A program made the translations under genes and the position numbers. From Pontibacter lucknowensis (GTDB taxonomy: Bacteria; Bacteroidota; Bacteroidia; Cytophagales; Hymenobacteraceae), in contig NZ_FTNM01000005.1 in assembly GCF_900156415.1 (NCBI RefSeq), forward strand, positions 62,001 to 126,000: a DNA stretch of 64,000 nt. The letters are read 5' to 3'. The notes under the pieces were generated by a model. It was not told where the DNA came from. It saw only the letters and a program-made list of their open reading frames with translations, and searched no databases. Positions 54,572-63,571 of this stretch are shown piece by piece. Numbering within the stretch: position 1 is the stretch's first letter; each line of letters opens with the position of its first letter.

Positions 54572-56545
54572 ATGAAAAAAAGCTATACCTTCTTACTTGC
54601 CTTTGGCCTTTTTGCGGCCTGCCGGCAGCAGCCGCAGCAAAGCGCTCCCATGGCTACCGATACACAACAGCAGGGCATAAACAAATTTGCTGACTCTACC
54701 CTTCGGAAGATCTATACCTTACAAGACGAGCGTAAAACCGCTGAATTGCTCAACTTCCTGAACCACCCGACATTGCAGTACCGTCAGGAGGCAGCGCTTG
54801 CCTTTGCTTCGGTGCAGGACACACTGGCCATACCACAACTTTTGACATCTCTTTCTGACACCAGCGCAGCGATGCGTGTTGCATCCGCCTACGCACTGGG
54901 TCAGATCGGACATAAAAAAGCCCAGCAGGCGATGATCCGGCATCTGCAACAGGAACAGCGCCCTGCGGTGCAGGCAGAGGTTTTGGAAGCAATCGGCAAA
55001 CTGGCTGACAGCGGAGGACTCAACTTCCTGGTAAATTATCGGGCAACAAACGAGACAGCAGAGGCCGGACAGGCATGGGGATTGTACCGGGCTGGCCTGC
55101 GGCAGATCAGCAGTGCACAAGCTGTGGAACGTGCCGTGCAGTGGCTGGCCGAAAGCAAGTCGTATGAAGTGCGACTGGCTGCCGCTCACCTGCTGGCCCG
55201 CACCCCCAAGCTCGACCTGACACCCTACCGCCAGCAACTGACCACCGTGGTTACCTCAGATGAATCGGCGGATGTGCGCATGACGGTGGCACAGGCTTTC
55301 TCCAAGGTAAATGCCCGTGACAAAGCAGCGCTACTTTCCGGCATCGTGCAAAGCGACCCTGATTACCGCGTGCGCCTGAGTGCGATCCGCTCCATGACAG
55401 GACTTGAATTTGAAGAGATAGACGAAGCGATACTGGCTGGCCTGACCGATCAAAATATCAACACGGCAGTGGCCACGGCTGAATTTCTGCAGGCTAATCA
55501 TGCCGGTGTGAACACCAGTACGCTCCGCAAGGCGCTCAGCCAGGTAGAGGATGGCCGTGTGCGGGCAGGTCTGATCTGGGTGATCCTGCGCAACAGTCCC
55601 GACAAGGCTAAACTAAGTCAGGAGTACCAGCAGCTATACCTGCGCACCGAGAACCCTTACGACAAGGCGCATCTGCTCAAGGCACTCTCTGCTGACTACG
55701 GCAACTACCAGTTTATCGCCAAAGAAACCTTTGCCGCTTCCCAACCGGTGATTGGCACCTATGGCATGGAGGCACTTACCGCCATGCGCCAGCAGGCCGA
55801 TTTCCCCAAAACCCTGGAGCAGGACTTTGCCGCTATCTTTAAACAAGGTATAGCCTCCGGCGACGTATCGCTGGCAGGCCTGGCGGCTGGCGTGATCCGC
55901 AACTCCAAACTCAACTTCCGGGAGGTTTACAGCGACCATACCTTCCTGACCCAGGCGCAGCAGAAACTCGTGCTGCCCCGTGACATGGAAACCAATATTG
56001 AGCTACAGAAGACCATCGATTATTTGAGCGGGAAAGAGCAGTCTGAAACTCCACAGAATCCTTTCACCCACCCAATCGACTGGCAACTGGTGCAAACCAT
56101 TCACCCTGACCAGCAGGTGGTGATTGAAACTGAGAAAGGCGTGATCTCACTGGAGCTGTTTGTGGAGGATGCCCCGGGCTCAGTGGCCAATTTTGTAGAG
56201 CTGGCAAACAAGCAGTTCTTTGACGGGCTGTACTTCCACCGCGTGGTGCCAAACTTTGTGGCGCAGGGCGGCGACAAGCGTGGCGATGGCTGGGGAAGCT
56301 CCGACTACTCTATCCGATCTGAGTTTGCCCCATTACACTACCGCGAAGGTTACGTAGGCATGGCCTCCGCCGGAAAAGACACGGAAAGCAACCAATGGTT
56401 TATCACGCACTCTCCTACTCCACATTTGGACGGCCGCTATACAATTTTCGCGAAGGTGGTAGAAGGTATGGATGTGGTGCACCAACTGGAGGTGGGCGAT
56501 AAGATAAGGCAGGTAAATCTGATACTGCGGGCTAAGACCCGTTAA
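54572..56545 (+). CDS. HEAT-repeat and cyclophilin-type prolyl isomerase lipoprotein
   Basis: 657 residues. Lipoprotein signal with Cys17 in LFAAC. Residues about 45-490 are HEAT-like helix repeats (LDPRVRxxA-type units such as SDTSAAMRVASAYALGQIGH). Residues about 505-650 are a cyclophilin domain: VVIETEKGVISLELF, FDGLYFHRVVPNFVAQGGD (the catalytic FHRxxxxFxxQGGD core), and ESNQWFITHSPTPHLDG. It would act on proline bonds in the periplasm or at the outer membrane, with the HEAT array as a binding scaffold. ATG at 54572. Single gene with a terminator. Confidence 0.92.
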   Translation: MKKSYTFLLAFGLFAACRQQPQQSAPMATDTQQQGINKFADSTLRKIYTLQDERKTAELLNFLNHPTLQYRQEAALAFASVQDTLAIPQLLTSLSDTSAAMRVASAYALGQIGHKKAQQAMIRHLQQEQRPAVQAEVLEAIGKLADSGGLNFLVNYRATNETAEAGQAWGLYRAGLRQISSAQAVERAVQWLAESKSYEVRLAAAHLLARTPKLDLTPYRQQLTTVVTSDESADVRMTVAQAFSKVNARDKAALLSGIVQSDPDYRVRLSAIRSMTGLEFEEIDEAILAGLTDQNINTAVATAEFLQANHAGVNTSTLRKALSQVEDGRVRAGLIWVILRNSPDKAKLSQEYQQLYLRTENPYDKAHLLKALSADYGNYQFIAKETFAASQPVIGTYGMEALTAMRQQADFPKTLEQDFAAIFKQGIASGDVSLAGLAAGVIRNSKLNFREVYSDHTFLTQAQQKLVLPRDMETNIELQKTIDYLSGKEQSETPQNPFTHPIDWQLVQTIHPDQQVVIETEKGVISLELFVEDAPGSVANFVELANKQFFDGLYFHRVVPNFVAQGGDKRGDGWGSSDYSIRSEFAPLHYREGYVGMASAGKDTESNQWFITHSPTPHLDGRYTIFAKVVEGMDVVHQLEVGDKIRQVNLILRAKTR

Positions 56546-56568
56546 GTTTGTAAAAAGCAGGCACAAAA

Positions 56569-56603
56569 AAAAGCGGTGACCTTATGTTAAGGTCGCCGCT
56601 TTT
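56569..56603. terminator. Bidirectional terminator
   Basis: 16-bp arms at 56569-56584 and 56588-56603 with one wobble pair and a 3-nt loop, flanked by A-run and T-run. It lies between the isomerase gene and the converging thioredoxin-like gene. Confidence 0.8.
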
Positions 56604-56618
56604 ATATGAAACGAGCTA

Positions 56619-57278
56619 TTAGAATCGTTCCACTGGCTGTTCTTCAATTTTCTGCAAGTGGCCCCACTGTGGAATCAGCTGTTTGAATTCCTGTAGCAAG
56701 GTTTTGCTGCGGTCTTTGCCATACCAACCATGTAACTTCTCTACAAATTCGTTGTATGGTACTTCCTGGGTTTTCATATCCATAAACAGCTTCTGGGCAG
56801 GTTCAGGTCGTGGTCCCCAGGTACCTAGTTCTTCCATGGTTTCGGCGTCAAGCACGATCAGCTTTGGTATAGAGCGCCCTCCGTTGGTGAGGTAGGCATC
56901 CATTACTTCCGGATGCTCGTCACGCAGCATCAGTTTCACCTCAATCAGGGGCGAGGCATCCGCTATTTTTACCAGAGCCGGCACTGTTTGGGCTGCATCA
57001 CCACACCAGGCTTCCGTCAGGATCACCCATATCATTTTATTCTGCACACTCAGCATCAGGTCCACCATTTCGTTGTCGAGCACGGTGGTTTTCTCGACGC
57101 GGCGCATGCGCTGGGCGTTCATGCGGGTATACTCTACCATAGCCTCAGAGTGGTTTGTTCCTGTGGTTTTATTTTCTGCGAGCAATGTGTCAATTAACTC
57201 GCGGTATTGGGTATAAGTTATAGCTTTCGCCAGATGTTCACTCGTAATTACTGTTTTAGACATAGTCTCTGTTATCAT
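56619..57278 (-). CDS. Thioredoxin-like protein with a single active-site cysteine
   Basis: 219 residues (214 if the second ATG at 57263 is used, which begins MSKTVITSEH). A helical N-terminus leads to the thioredoxin fold: VILTEAWCGDAAQTVPAL replaces CxxC by CGDA, and GGRSIPKLIVLD holds the cis-Pro. The lone Cys suggests peroxiredoxin-like, monothiol or sensing chemistry rather than dithiol reduction. Similar thioredoxin-family proteins with WCGDA are known in Bacteroidota. No signal peptide, so cytoplasmic. Confidence 0.85.
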   Translation of the reverse strand: MITETMSKTVITSEHLAKAITYTQYRELIDTLLAENKTTGTNHSEAMVEYTRMNAQRMRRVEKTTVLDNEMVDLMLSVQNKMIWVILTEAWCGDAAQTVPALVKIADASPLIEVKLMLRDEHPEVMDAYLTNGGRSIPKLIVLDAETMEELGTWGPRPEPAQKLFMDMKTQEVPYNEFVEKLHGWYGKDRSKTLLQEFKQLIPQWGHLQKIEEQPVERF

Positions 57279-57494
57279 AATTTTTTGTTTAAATTTTCGC
57301 GGAACTATATATTAACAGATAGATGTTCACATAAGTTCCTTCACCATAGGAGTCCCCCCGCCCTCCCTTTTATTTTACCCCATTTGCACTGAATTGTTTG
57401 CATTTTCTGTCAAGCGCTTTGCAGAATCGGTCAAGTACAACAGCAGTTTTAAGCCCCATCTTTGCAGCATCATAAAACTTATAACACCAACGCA

Positions 57495-58460
57495 ATGAAC
57501 AAATTGGACAGAAATTTTCTCGTACTTGGCGCAACCGGCAGCATTGGCTATGCCTTTACACAGGTGCTTCTGGCGCAGCAGGAGCAGGTCACCATCCTGG
57601 TACGGGACCGTGATAGAGCATCCCGCCTGTTCGGCACACAGGCCGGACTCACCATTGTGCAGGGCGATGCGCAGGACAAAGAGCTGCTGCATGACTTAGG
57701 CCATAAGGCCACGCATATTTTCCATGGCATCAACTACCCTTATGACAAGTGGCAAGACAACATGGAGCGTGTGACACAGCATGTCATTGCTGCTGCAGCC
57801 GTTAACAAAGCCACGATCCTTTTTCCGGGCAATGTGTACAACTATGGCAACCTGCAGCCTGAAATAAAGGAAAACTCCCCGATGCAACCAAACACCCGAA
57901 AAGGAGCGCTGCGTGTGCAACTGGAGCAGATGCTGGGAGCGGCGGCACAGCAGGGGACTTGCCGCGTGCTGATCCTGCGCCTGCCCGACTTCTGGGGACC
58001 CAACGTCATGAACGAAGGTATAGCCCCGATCTTCAGGGCAGCCTTGCAAGGGGAGGCCATGCCCTGGCTCTACCGCAACGACATACCGCACCAACTGGTC
58101 TATACCCCTGATGCTGCCCGTGCCTTTTATAAACTACTCCAACTGCAGCCAGACACTCCCTACCAGGTATACAACTTCGGGGGCGAGGTGGTGCCCAGCA
58201 TAAAAGCCTGGCAAGCGCAGACTGCGGAGGTAGCCGGCACCAAACCAAAGCACAAACTGCACAGCAAGTGGCTGTTCCGTTTGCTCGGCCTGTTCATGCC
58301 CATGATGCGCGAGATTGCCGAGATGGGCTACCTGTGGGAAAACACCATCCTGCTGAACGATGAGAAGCTCCGGCAGACCCTGCCTGACTTTAAGCCAACC
58401 CCGATGAGGAAGGCCATTGCCGATACCCTGGACTGGTTCAGGAAAGAATCAGCTGCCTGA
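57495..58460 (+). CDS. NAD-dependent epimerase/dehydratase family protein
   Basis: 321 residues from ATG 57495 (the frame extends to a TTG at 57462). Rossmann motif LGATGSIGYAF at the N-terminus, DNMERVTQHVIAAA, FPGNVYNYG (the Tyr of YxxxK is present as NVYNYG, and Lys is further on in the RKGALR segment), and LRLPDFWGP. It is an atypical extended SDR; a substrate such as a nucleotide sugar, quinone or aldehyde cannot be assigned. Proline-rich C-terminus. Single gene. Confidence 0.8.
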   Translation: MNKLDRNFLVLGATGSIGYAFTQVLLAQQEQVTILVRDRDRASRLFGTQAGLTIVQGDAQDKELLHDLGHKATHIFHGINYPYDKWQDNMERVTQHVIAAAAVNKATILFPGNVYNYGNLQPEIKENSPMQPNTRKGALRVQLEQMLGAAAQQGTCRVLILRLPDFWGPNVMNEGIAPIFRAALQGEAMPWLYRNDIPHQLVYTPDAARAFYKLLQLQPDTPYQVYNFGGEVVPSIKAWQAQTAEVAGTKPKHKLHSKWLFRLLGLFMPMMREIAEMGYLWENTILLNDEKLRQTLPDFKPTPMRKAIADTLDWFRKESAA

Positions 58461-58484
58461 CCATAAACCAAGCGAGAAGGCAGC

Positions 58485-59414
58485 CTAATACTCTCCGTAA
58501 GATTTCTCTCCTGCCTCAATCATAATGGGCAGAAAATTCTGTCGCGGAGGCAGCGGACAGGTTGCATAGGACACAAAGTCGCAGGGCGGGTTCGAGGCTT
58601 TGTTAAAGTCAAGCACTGTAGTGCCATCTGGCCCCGGCTTGGCCGCATAGAGATAGCGGCCTGCCCCGTAGGTTTCGATGCCGTTTGTTTTGTCAGCAAA
58701 GATGATGAAGAGTTCTTCCCCTTCCCACAGCGCGTCCAGCTGATACTGCTGCCCGTTCAGCGTGAAAATTAGCGTACCTGGTGAGTCCTGCATAGACGTT
58801 TGCCCAACCATGTTGGTAATGGCGATCTGCTTCGGGGTGGGGTGTGCCACGAAGCTGGCCATAACACGCCAGTCTGCCTTCACAGGGAAGCGCTTTATAC
58901 CTTTGAAGTGCACCAGGACGTCGTTCTGCAGGTCACGGAGACGGATGCCATACCTGTCACCTCGCTTGATCACAAACCAGGTCAGCGTACCGTGCGTCAG
59001 TTTGGGCACTGAGTCCATGCCGGAGGTATAAAGCAGCGCCTCACGCACTGGTTGCCCTTTTAACAATACCTCCACTCCCGGGTTGATGCTGGTGGTTACT
59101 GTGTCGCCTTTCAGCGTGATCACGCCAGCCTTACCCGAGATCTTGCCTTCCGGAAAAGTCAGCGTGTTGTCAGGCCCGCTGCCGAAGGTATTATCGCCCT
59201 CCTGCAACCAGAACAAGCCCGCCAAAGTGAGCCAGCCGTCTGGTGCCTTCAGCTTTGCCTCCCGCTCCTGGTGCCACTCATCTACACTAGCCACATAATC
59301 GGGAGTAGTTTCTGCCTTGTTATTGGCGGACTCGTCAAATTCAGCGCATCCGCCTGCCAGTATTAGTGTGATGAACAGAAAAACAGAATAAAAAAAAGGT
59401 TTTGATCGGAGCAC
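58485..59414 (-). CDS. DUF1684 lipoprotein
   Basis: 309 residues, GTG start at 59414. Lipobox LAGGC (Cys23). The body fits DUF1684: WHQEREAKLKAPDGWLTLAGLFWL near the start, GTLTWFVIKRGDRYGIRLRD in the middle, and ...DFNKASNPPCDFVSYATCPLPPRQNFLPIMIEAGEKSY at the end, including conserved Asn-Pro-Pro-Cys and Cys-Pro-Pro. Members are widespread secreted proteins of unknown function. It is convergent with the epimerase-like gene. Confidence 0.85.
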   Translation of the reverse strand: MLRSKPFFYSVFLFITLILAGGCAEFDESANNKAETTPDYVASVDEWHQEREAKLKAPDGWLTLAGLFWLQEGDNTFGSGPDNTLTFPEGKISGKAGVITLKGDTVTTSINPGVEVLLKGQPVREALLYTSGMDSVPKLTHGTLTWFVIKRGDRYGIRLRDLQNDVLVHFKGIKRFPVKADWRVMASFVAHPTPKQIAITNMVGQTSMQDSPGTLIFTLNGQQYQLDALWEGEELFIIFADKTNGIETYGAGRYLYAAKPGPDGTTVLDFNKASNPPCDFVSYATCPLPPRQNFLPIMIEAGEKSYGEY

Positions 59415-59501
59415 GGGTATTAGCTGGGTAAAATATGCGATTCCGCTAATTTAATAAAAAATAATGGCTGAACATAGTTTTTAAGCAATTCAAAGCCTGA
59501 G

Positions 59502-60527
59502 TCAGGCCTCAGCTAAGCTTTGCCGGTAGAGTTGCGGCGGGAGTCCGGTCCACTTCTTAAAGGAGCGGCTAAAAGCGCTTGGCTCAGAGAAACCGAGCAG
59601 GTAGGCCACGTCTGCCACGGTATGGTGTCCGCTCCTGAGGTGTTGCTTGGCAAGCTCCTGCCGCACACTGTCCAGCACACGCTGGTATGTAGTTCCCTCT
59701 TCACTTAGCTTTGCCTGTAATGAGCGCACACTCAGGGCCAGACTGCGGGCCACGCTGGTCACATTAGGCTCCTCCCCTTTCAGTTGCCGGGCCAGTTCGC
59801 GCTGCACCCGCTCTGTCAGCGAGCGCGGTTCACGCAAGCGCTGCAGGTACTCGTTTGCATACTGTTCAAAAAGCAGGTTCAGCTCAGGGTTGGCACTGAC
59901 CACCGGCTTCTGCAGCCAATCCGCCTCGAACACGAAGCCGCTGTAGGCAGCATCGAACTCCAGGGTTGTAGTTTTCCCGAACAGGCGACGATGCTCCCGA
60001 ATGCTGTCAGGCAGTGGGTAAGCAAACATGACTTTGCTGTGTGGCAGCTCCTGCCCGATCAGAGCCTCGAAGGCATTCTTATAGATCACCATTTCGCAAT
60101 CGATCGCATACCGGGGCTCGCGCAATGCCGGACTTATGACCTCCAGCAGCACATGCGCCTCCTGCCCCCGCAATTGCAGACTGGTCCGTATACCTTCGCA
60201 CACGATATCCTGGTACATGCAGAGCTTGCGCAGCGACTCGTGCAGGGTTGGGGCGTTCATCATCACATAGGCGATGATACCTGCCGAGGTCGGGTTCAGG
60301 GCCTCGCCCACATGCAGTGCCAGATCAGGATTGGAAGTGGCCCTGACAGCTGCCTGCCAGAGCGCCACCATCTGGGCAATGGTAACACGACCATGCACAT
60401 CCTGTAACTGCTCTGAGTCTATACCTGCCACCTCACATAAGGCCGCTGCATCCTGCCCCTGCAGCGTGAGCACGTGCAGTACCAGGTTGACTGAGTTAGC
60501 GCTTAAAGTATGGTCAGGTGCTTGCAT
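59502..60527 (-). CDS. AraC-family transcriptional regulator
   Basis: 341 residues from ATG 60527; the frame is open upstream to 60614 but that overlaps promoter DNA of the divergent operon. N-terminal Arabinose_bd-like/OruR-type sensing domain (about 1-215) and C-terminal AraC HTH (about 235-335): SVARSLALSVRSLQAKLSEEG and VADVAYLLGFSEPSAFSRSFKKWTGLPP, the signature second helix-turn-helix. It is divergent from the sdpR/sdpI-like pair with 131 bp between starts. The effector is unknown. Confidence 0.88.
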   Translation of the reverse strand: MQAPDHTLSANSVNLVLHVLTLQGQDAAALCEVAGIDSEQLQDVHGRVTIAQMVALWQAAVRATSNPDLALHVGEALNPTSAGIIAYVMMNAPTLHESLRKLCMYQDIVCEGIRTSLQLRGQEAHVLLEVISPALREPRYAIDCEMVIYKNAFEALIGQELPHSKVMFAYPLPDSIREHRRLFGKTTTLEFDAAYSGFVFEADWLQKPVVSANPELNLLFEQYANEYLQRLREPRSLTERVQRELARQLKGEEPNVTSVARSLALSVRSLQAKLSEEGTTYQRVLDSVRQELAKQHLRSGHHTVADVAYLLGFSEPSAFSRSFKKWTGLPPQLYRQSLAEA

Positions 60528-60625
60528 GGTTTCTTTCTGAAAACCGAAGTTACACAATCTCATAAACAGGTGCTGCATCGCAAGCGCAATAATTATCTGA
60601 CTAATATTTTGCATTTTCGTATAAT

Positions 60626-60645
60626 ATTTAGATATTTATCTAAAT
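60626..60645. promoter_or_regulatory. Palindromic operator candidate for the SdpR-like repressor
   Basis: Perfect 9-bp arms ATTTAGATA (60626-60634) and TATCTAAAT (60637-60645) with a TT spacer, ending 13 bp before the GTG of the ArsR-type regulator. ArsR/SdpR repressors bind palindromes like this next to their own start, so autoregulation is likely. Confidence 0.7.
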
Positions 60646-60658
60646 ACCTAAAAGCAAC

Positions 60659-60913
60659 GTGAACAAAGTATTCAAGGCACTCAATGATCAAACCCGCAGA
60701 GAGATCCTTAACCTGCTTAAGGAGAAGGATTTGACCGCTGGCGACATTGCAGAGGCTTTTCATATCACCAAGCCCAGCATTTCGCACCATCTTGACATTC
60801 TGAGCCAGGCCGAGCTGGTCACTTCTCAGAAGCAAGGGCAGTTTGTGATTTACTCGCTTAACACCACGGTGCTGGACGACATTATGAAATGGATCATCAC
60901 GCTTAAAGATTAG
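60659..60913 (+). CDS. SdpR-like ArsR-family repressor (GTG start)
   Basis: 84 residues from GTG 60659. An ArsR winged helix: FKALNDQTRREILNLLKEK, DIAEAFHITKPSISHHLDILSQAELV (recognition helix), GQFVIYSLN (wing). The short length and gene pairing match SdpR, the autorepressor in Bacillus, which is paired with membrane protein SdpI. No metal-binding Cys is visible. The next gene starts 4 bp later. Confidence 0.88.
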   Translation: MNKVFKALNDQTRREILNLLKEKDLTAGDIAEAFHITKPSISHHLDILSQAELVTSQKQGQFVIYSLNTTVLDDIMKWIITLKD

Positions 60914-60917
60914 ACGC

Positions 60918-61583
60918 ATGAAAACCAAAAACCTGACCCGAGAGATCATACTTTGGGTGATCATTTGCATTCCGCTGGTATACCTGGCGGTGGTTTGGAA
61001 CAGTATGCCAGAGCAAGTGCCGGTGCACTTCAACCTGAAAGGCGAGGCCGATGGCTGGGCAGGGAAGTCAACCATGATCCTGATAGTGGTGGGCACGACG
61101 GCTCTGCTCAATCTTATTCTGCTGGCCGTGCCGTACATCGACCCGAAGGGAAAACTGAAATCCATGGGCAGTAAGTACCACCAGCTGCGCTTTATACTGA
61201 TCTCTTTCATGGCGGCGCTCTGCATCTTCCTCATTCACACATCGCTTCATCCGGCTACCTTCAAGCCTAACGGCCTGTTTATCCTGATCGGGGCGCTGCT
61301 GGTAGCGCTCGGCAATTACTTCCAGGCGGTGAAGCCCAACTACTTCATCGGCATCCGCACACCCTGGACGTTGGAGAGCGAACAGGTATGGCGCAAGACG
61401 CACCGGCTGGGTGGCATCCTCTGGATCATCGGGGGGATACTGCTGATTCTACTGGGGGCTCTACCCATACCCGGATTAGAGCATATCTTCTTTATCGCCA
61501 TTATAGCGCTTGTTGTCCTGATCCCGACCATCTACTCCTTCACAATTTACCGAAAAGAGCAAAGGTTAAGACAGCAGTCATAA
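60918..61583 (+). CDS. SdpI-like membrane protein (DUF1648)
   Basis: 221 residues with about six helices. The N-terminal DUF1648 part PEQVPVHFNLKGEADGWAGK and the later SdpI-type IGIRTPWTLESEQVWRKTHR motif are clear. In Bacillus, SdpI gives immunity to the SdpC toxin and sequesters SdpR at the membrane. The two-gene arrangement here (repressor, then SdpI-like) is conserved, but no SdpC-like toxin is seen, so the natural signal is unknown. Confidence 0.88.
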   Translation: MKTKNLTREIILWVIICIPLVYLAVVWNSMPEQVPVHFNLKGEADGWAGKSTMILIVVGTTALLNLILLAVPYIDPKGKLKSMGSKYHQLRFILISFMAALCIFLIHTSLHPATFKPNGLFILIGALLVALGNYFQAVKPNYFIGIRTPWTLESEQVWRKTHRLGGILWIIGGILLILLGALPIPGLEHIFFIAIIALVVLIPTIYSFTIYRKEQRLRQQS

Positions 61584-61633
61584 GCCGGCGACTTATCCGC
61601 GCAAAGCATTTATCCACACACAACAGGTATAGC

Positions 61634-63049
61634 ATGAACAAATTAGCCCTTATCCTTTGCTTGACGCTACTACTCTTTAACACCGCCATGGCACAGCAGA
61701 CACCACCCGGCCAACTTGATGGCAGCTGGAACGGCACCCTGCAGGCAGGTGGCAATAAAATCACGATAGTCTTCCACTTGAGCAGCACAGAAAGCGGGCA
61801 ACTCACTGCTACCATGGACATCCCGCTGCAGGGGGTCAAGGGCATGGCTATACCTGAGGCTGAGCTCACCCGGGACAGCCTATACCTGCGCATACCTTAC
61901 GGTGGCATCGAATACGCCGGCAAGCGGACTGGCCCGGAGTCTATAAAAGGGCACTGGAAGCAGAGTGGCATGGCCTTCCCGCTAGCCCTGACCAAAGGAA
62001 TAGCAGCCGAAGTGCGCCGACCGCAGACGCCTGCAAAGCCGTACCCTTACCAGGAGCAGGAAGTGACCGTGGAGAACAAGGCAGCAGGCATCACACTGGC
62101 GGGCACACTCACTATACCTGAGGGCAAAGGCAGGCATCCGGCCGTGATCCTCTTTACCGGCTCCGGCACCCAGGACCGCGATATGACCCTGATGGGACAC
62201 AAGCCTTTTCTGGTGCTGGCCGACCACCTCACCCGCCAGGGCTTTGCCGTGCTGCGCCTCGACGACCGTGGTGCAGGCAAGTCGGGAGGCAATGCTATGT
62301 TGGCCACTACCCAGGACTTTACCTCAGATGCACAGGCTGCCTATACCTTCCTGAAGTCGCACCAGTCCGTGAACCCTAGGAAAGTGGGTTTACTAGGTAT
62401 AAGCGAGGGCGCTCTGATAGCGAGTAGTGTTGCCGCCACTAACAAAGATGTAGCCTTTGTAGTGCTGCTGGCTGGCAGTGCCATGCCGGGTGTTGAGCTG
62501 CTCGTGCAGCAAAATGAAGCGCTTTATAAAAAAGGGGGCATACCTGAAGAAACGCTGCAGAAACTACTGAAGCTGCGACGCGCGCAGTTCGAAACCGCCG
62601 CAACGGAAGTCGATGTGTACGCAGCCAGCCAAAAGATAAGAGCGCTCGAACAGGAAGCAAAAGCCGGTATGACGGAGCAGGAAATAAAACAGCTGCAGCT
62701 GAGCCCTGAAGCGGAGAATGCCATTGTAGCGCAATTGAGCCTACCCTGGGCTCGGCACTTCCTGGCCTACGACCCAGCCCCTGCCCTGCGCCAGTTGAAA
62801 ATGCCCGTGCTCGCCCTTAACGGCAGCAAAGACTTGCAAGTAGCTGCTGCAGCCAATCTCTCCGCCACCGAAAAAGCCTTGAAAGCCGCTGGCAACAAAC
62901 GCAACACCATCAAAGAACTGCCAGGCCTCAACCACATCTTTCAGACGGCTGACACCGGCTTGCCCGGCGAGTATGCTACTATTGAGGAAACCATGGCTCC
63001 TGTGGCGCTGGAGACGATCAGCGCGTGGATGAAGGAGGTGGTAAAATAA
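61634..63049 (+). CDS. Secreted alpha/beta hydrolase
   Basis: 471 residues from ATG 61634 (the frame extends to 61388 inside sdpI and is not translated that far). Signal peptide ends near TAMAQ. A beta-rich N-terminal part (about 20-135, LDGSWNGTLQAGGNKI) precedes the hydrolase domain: ILFTGSGTQDRD (oxyanion region), LGISEGA (nucleophile Ser), PVLALNGSKDLQV (Asp) and LNHIFQ (His). It is like the periplasmic esterase/peptidase family with an N-terminal extension found in Bacteroidota. Substrate unknown. A GNAT gene follows after 6 bp. Confidence 0.88.
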   Translation: MNKLALILCLTLLLFNTAMAQQTPPGQLDGSWNGTLQAGGNKITIVFHLSSTESGQLTATMDIPLQGVKGMAIPEAELTRDSLYLRIPYGGIEYAGKRTGPESIKGHWKQSGMAFPLALTKGIAAEVRRPQTPAKPYPYQEQEVTVENKAAGITLAGTLTIPEGKGRHPAVILFTGSGTQDRDMTLMGHKPFLVLADHLTRQGFAVLRLDDRGAGKSGGNAMLATTQDFTSDAQAAYTFLKSHQSVNPRKVGLLGISEGALIASSVAATNKDVAFVVLLAGSAMPGVELLVQQNEALYKKGGIPEETLQKLLKLRRAQFETAATEVDVYAASQKIRALEQEAKAGMTEQEIKQLQLSPEAENAIVAQLSLPWARHFLAYDPAPALRQLKMPVLALNGSKDLQVAAAANLSATEKALKAAGNKRNTIKELPGLNHIFQTADTGLPGEYATIEETMAPVALETISAWMKEVVK

Positions 63050-63055
63050 AACACA

Positions 63056-63496
63056 ATGAGCATCACAATCAGAAAAATTGCCCCGGCATATGCAGGCGCC
63101 CTTGCCAGCCTTTCCCAACAGTTTGGCTATAACGTGTCGGCAGAGGAAATGGAGCAGCGAATAGGCCAGGTATTGGCCCGAAAAGAGCATTGCGGATTTG
63201 TAGCAATTAAAGCTGATCAGATAGTCGGCTGGATACATGGCTTCCATACCTTTCGCCTGGAGTCAGAGCCATTTGTGGAGATCGGTGGCCTGGTCGTGGA
63301 TCAGAATTTTCGTCGTCAAGGTATAGGGCAGCAGCTGGTACATAAGGTAAACGAGTGGGCTGCTGACCAGTCAGTTGGAAGACTACGGGTACGCTGCCAT
63401 ACCGCACGAACCGACACTCATGTTTTCTACCAGAAAACTGGCTTCACGGAAAGCAAAGAGCAAAAAGTATTCGACATGCCTGTTACGCTACAGTAG
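63056..63496 (+). CDS. GNAT-family N-acetyltransferase
   Basis: 146 residues. Acetyl-CoA loop RRQGIGQQLV in motif A after EIGGLVVDQNF, and FYQKTGFTESKEQKVFD near the end. It follows the hydrolase by 6 bp and may be co-transcribed. The substrate (amine, antibiotic or protein) is not identifiable. Confidence 0.88.
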   Translation: MSITIRKIAPAYAGALASLSQQFGYNVSAEEMEQRIGQVLARKEHCGFVAIKADQIVGWIHGFHTFRLESEPFVEIGGLVVDQNFRRQGIGQQLVHKVNEWAADQSVGRLRVRCHTARTDTHVFYQKTGFTESKEQKVFDMPVTLQ

Positions 63497-63571
63497 CTTT
63501 TGCTCTTTTCGGGCAGGTATAAAAATTACCCCGAAATTCTGTTCATTTGCAGCTTCATCCTTATCTGCACT

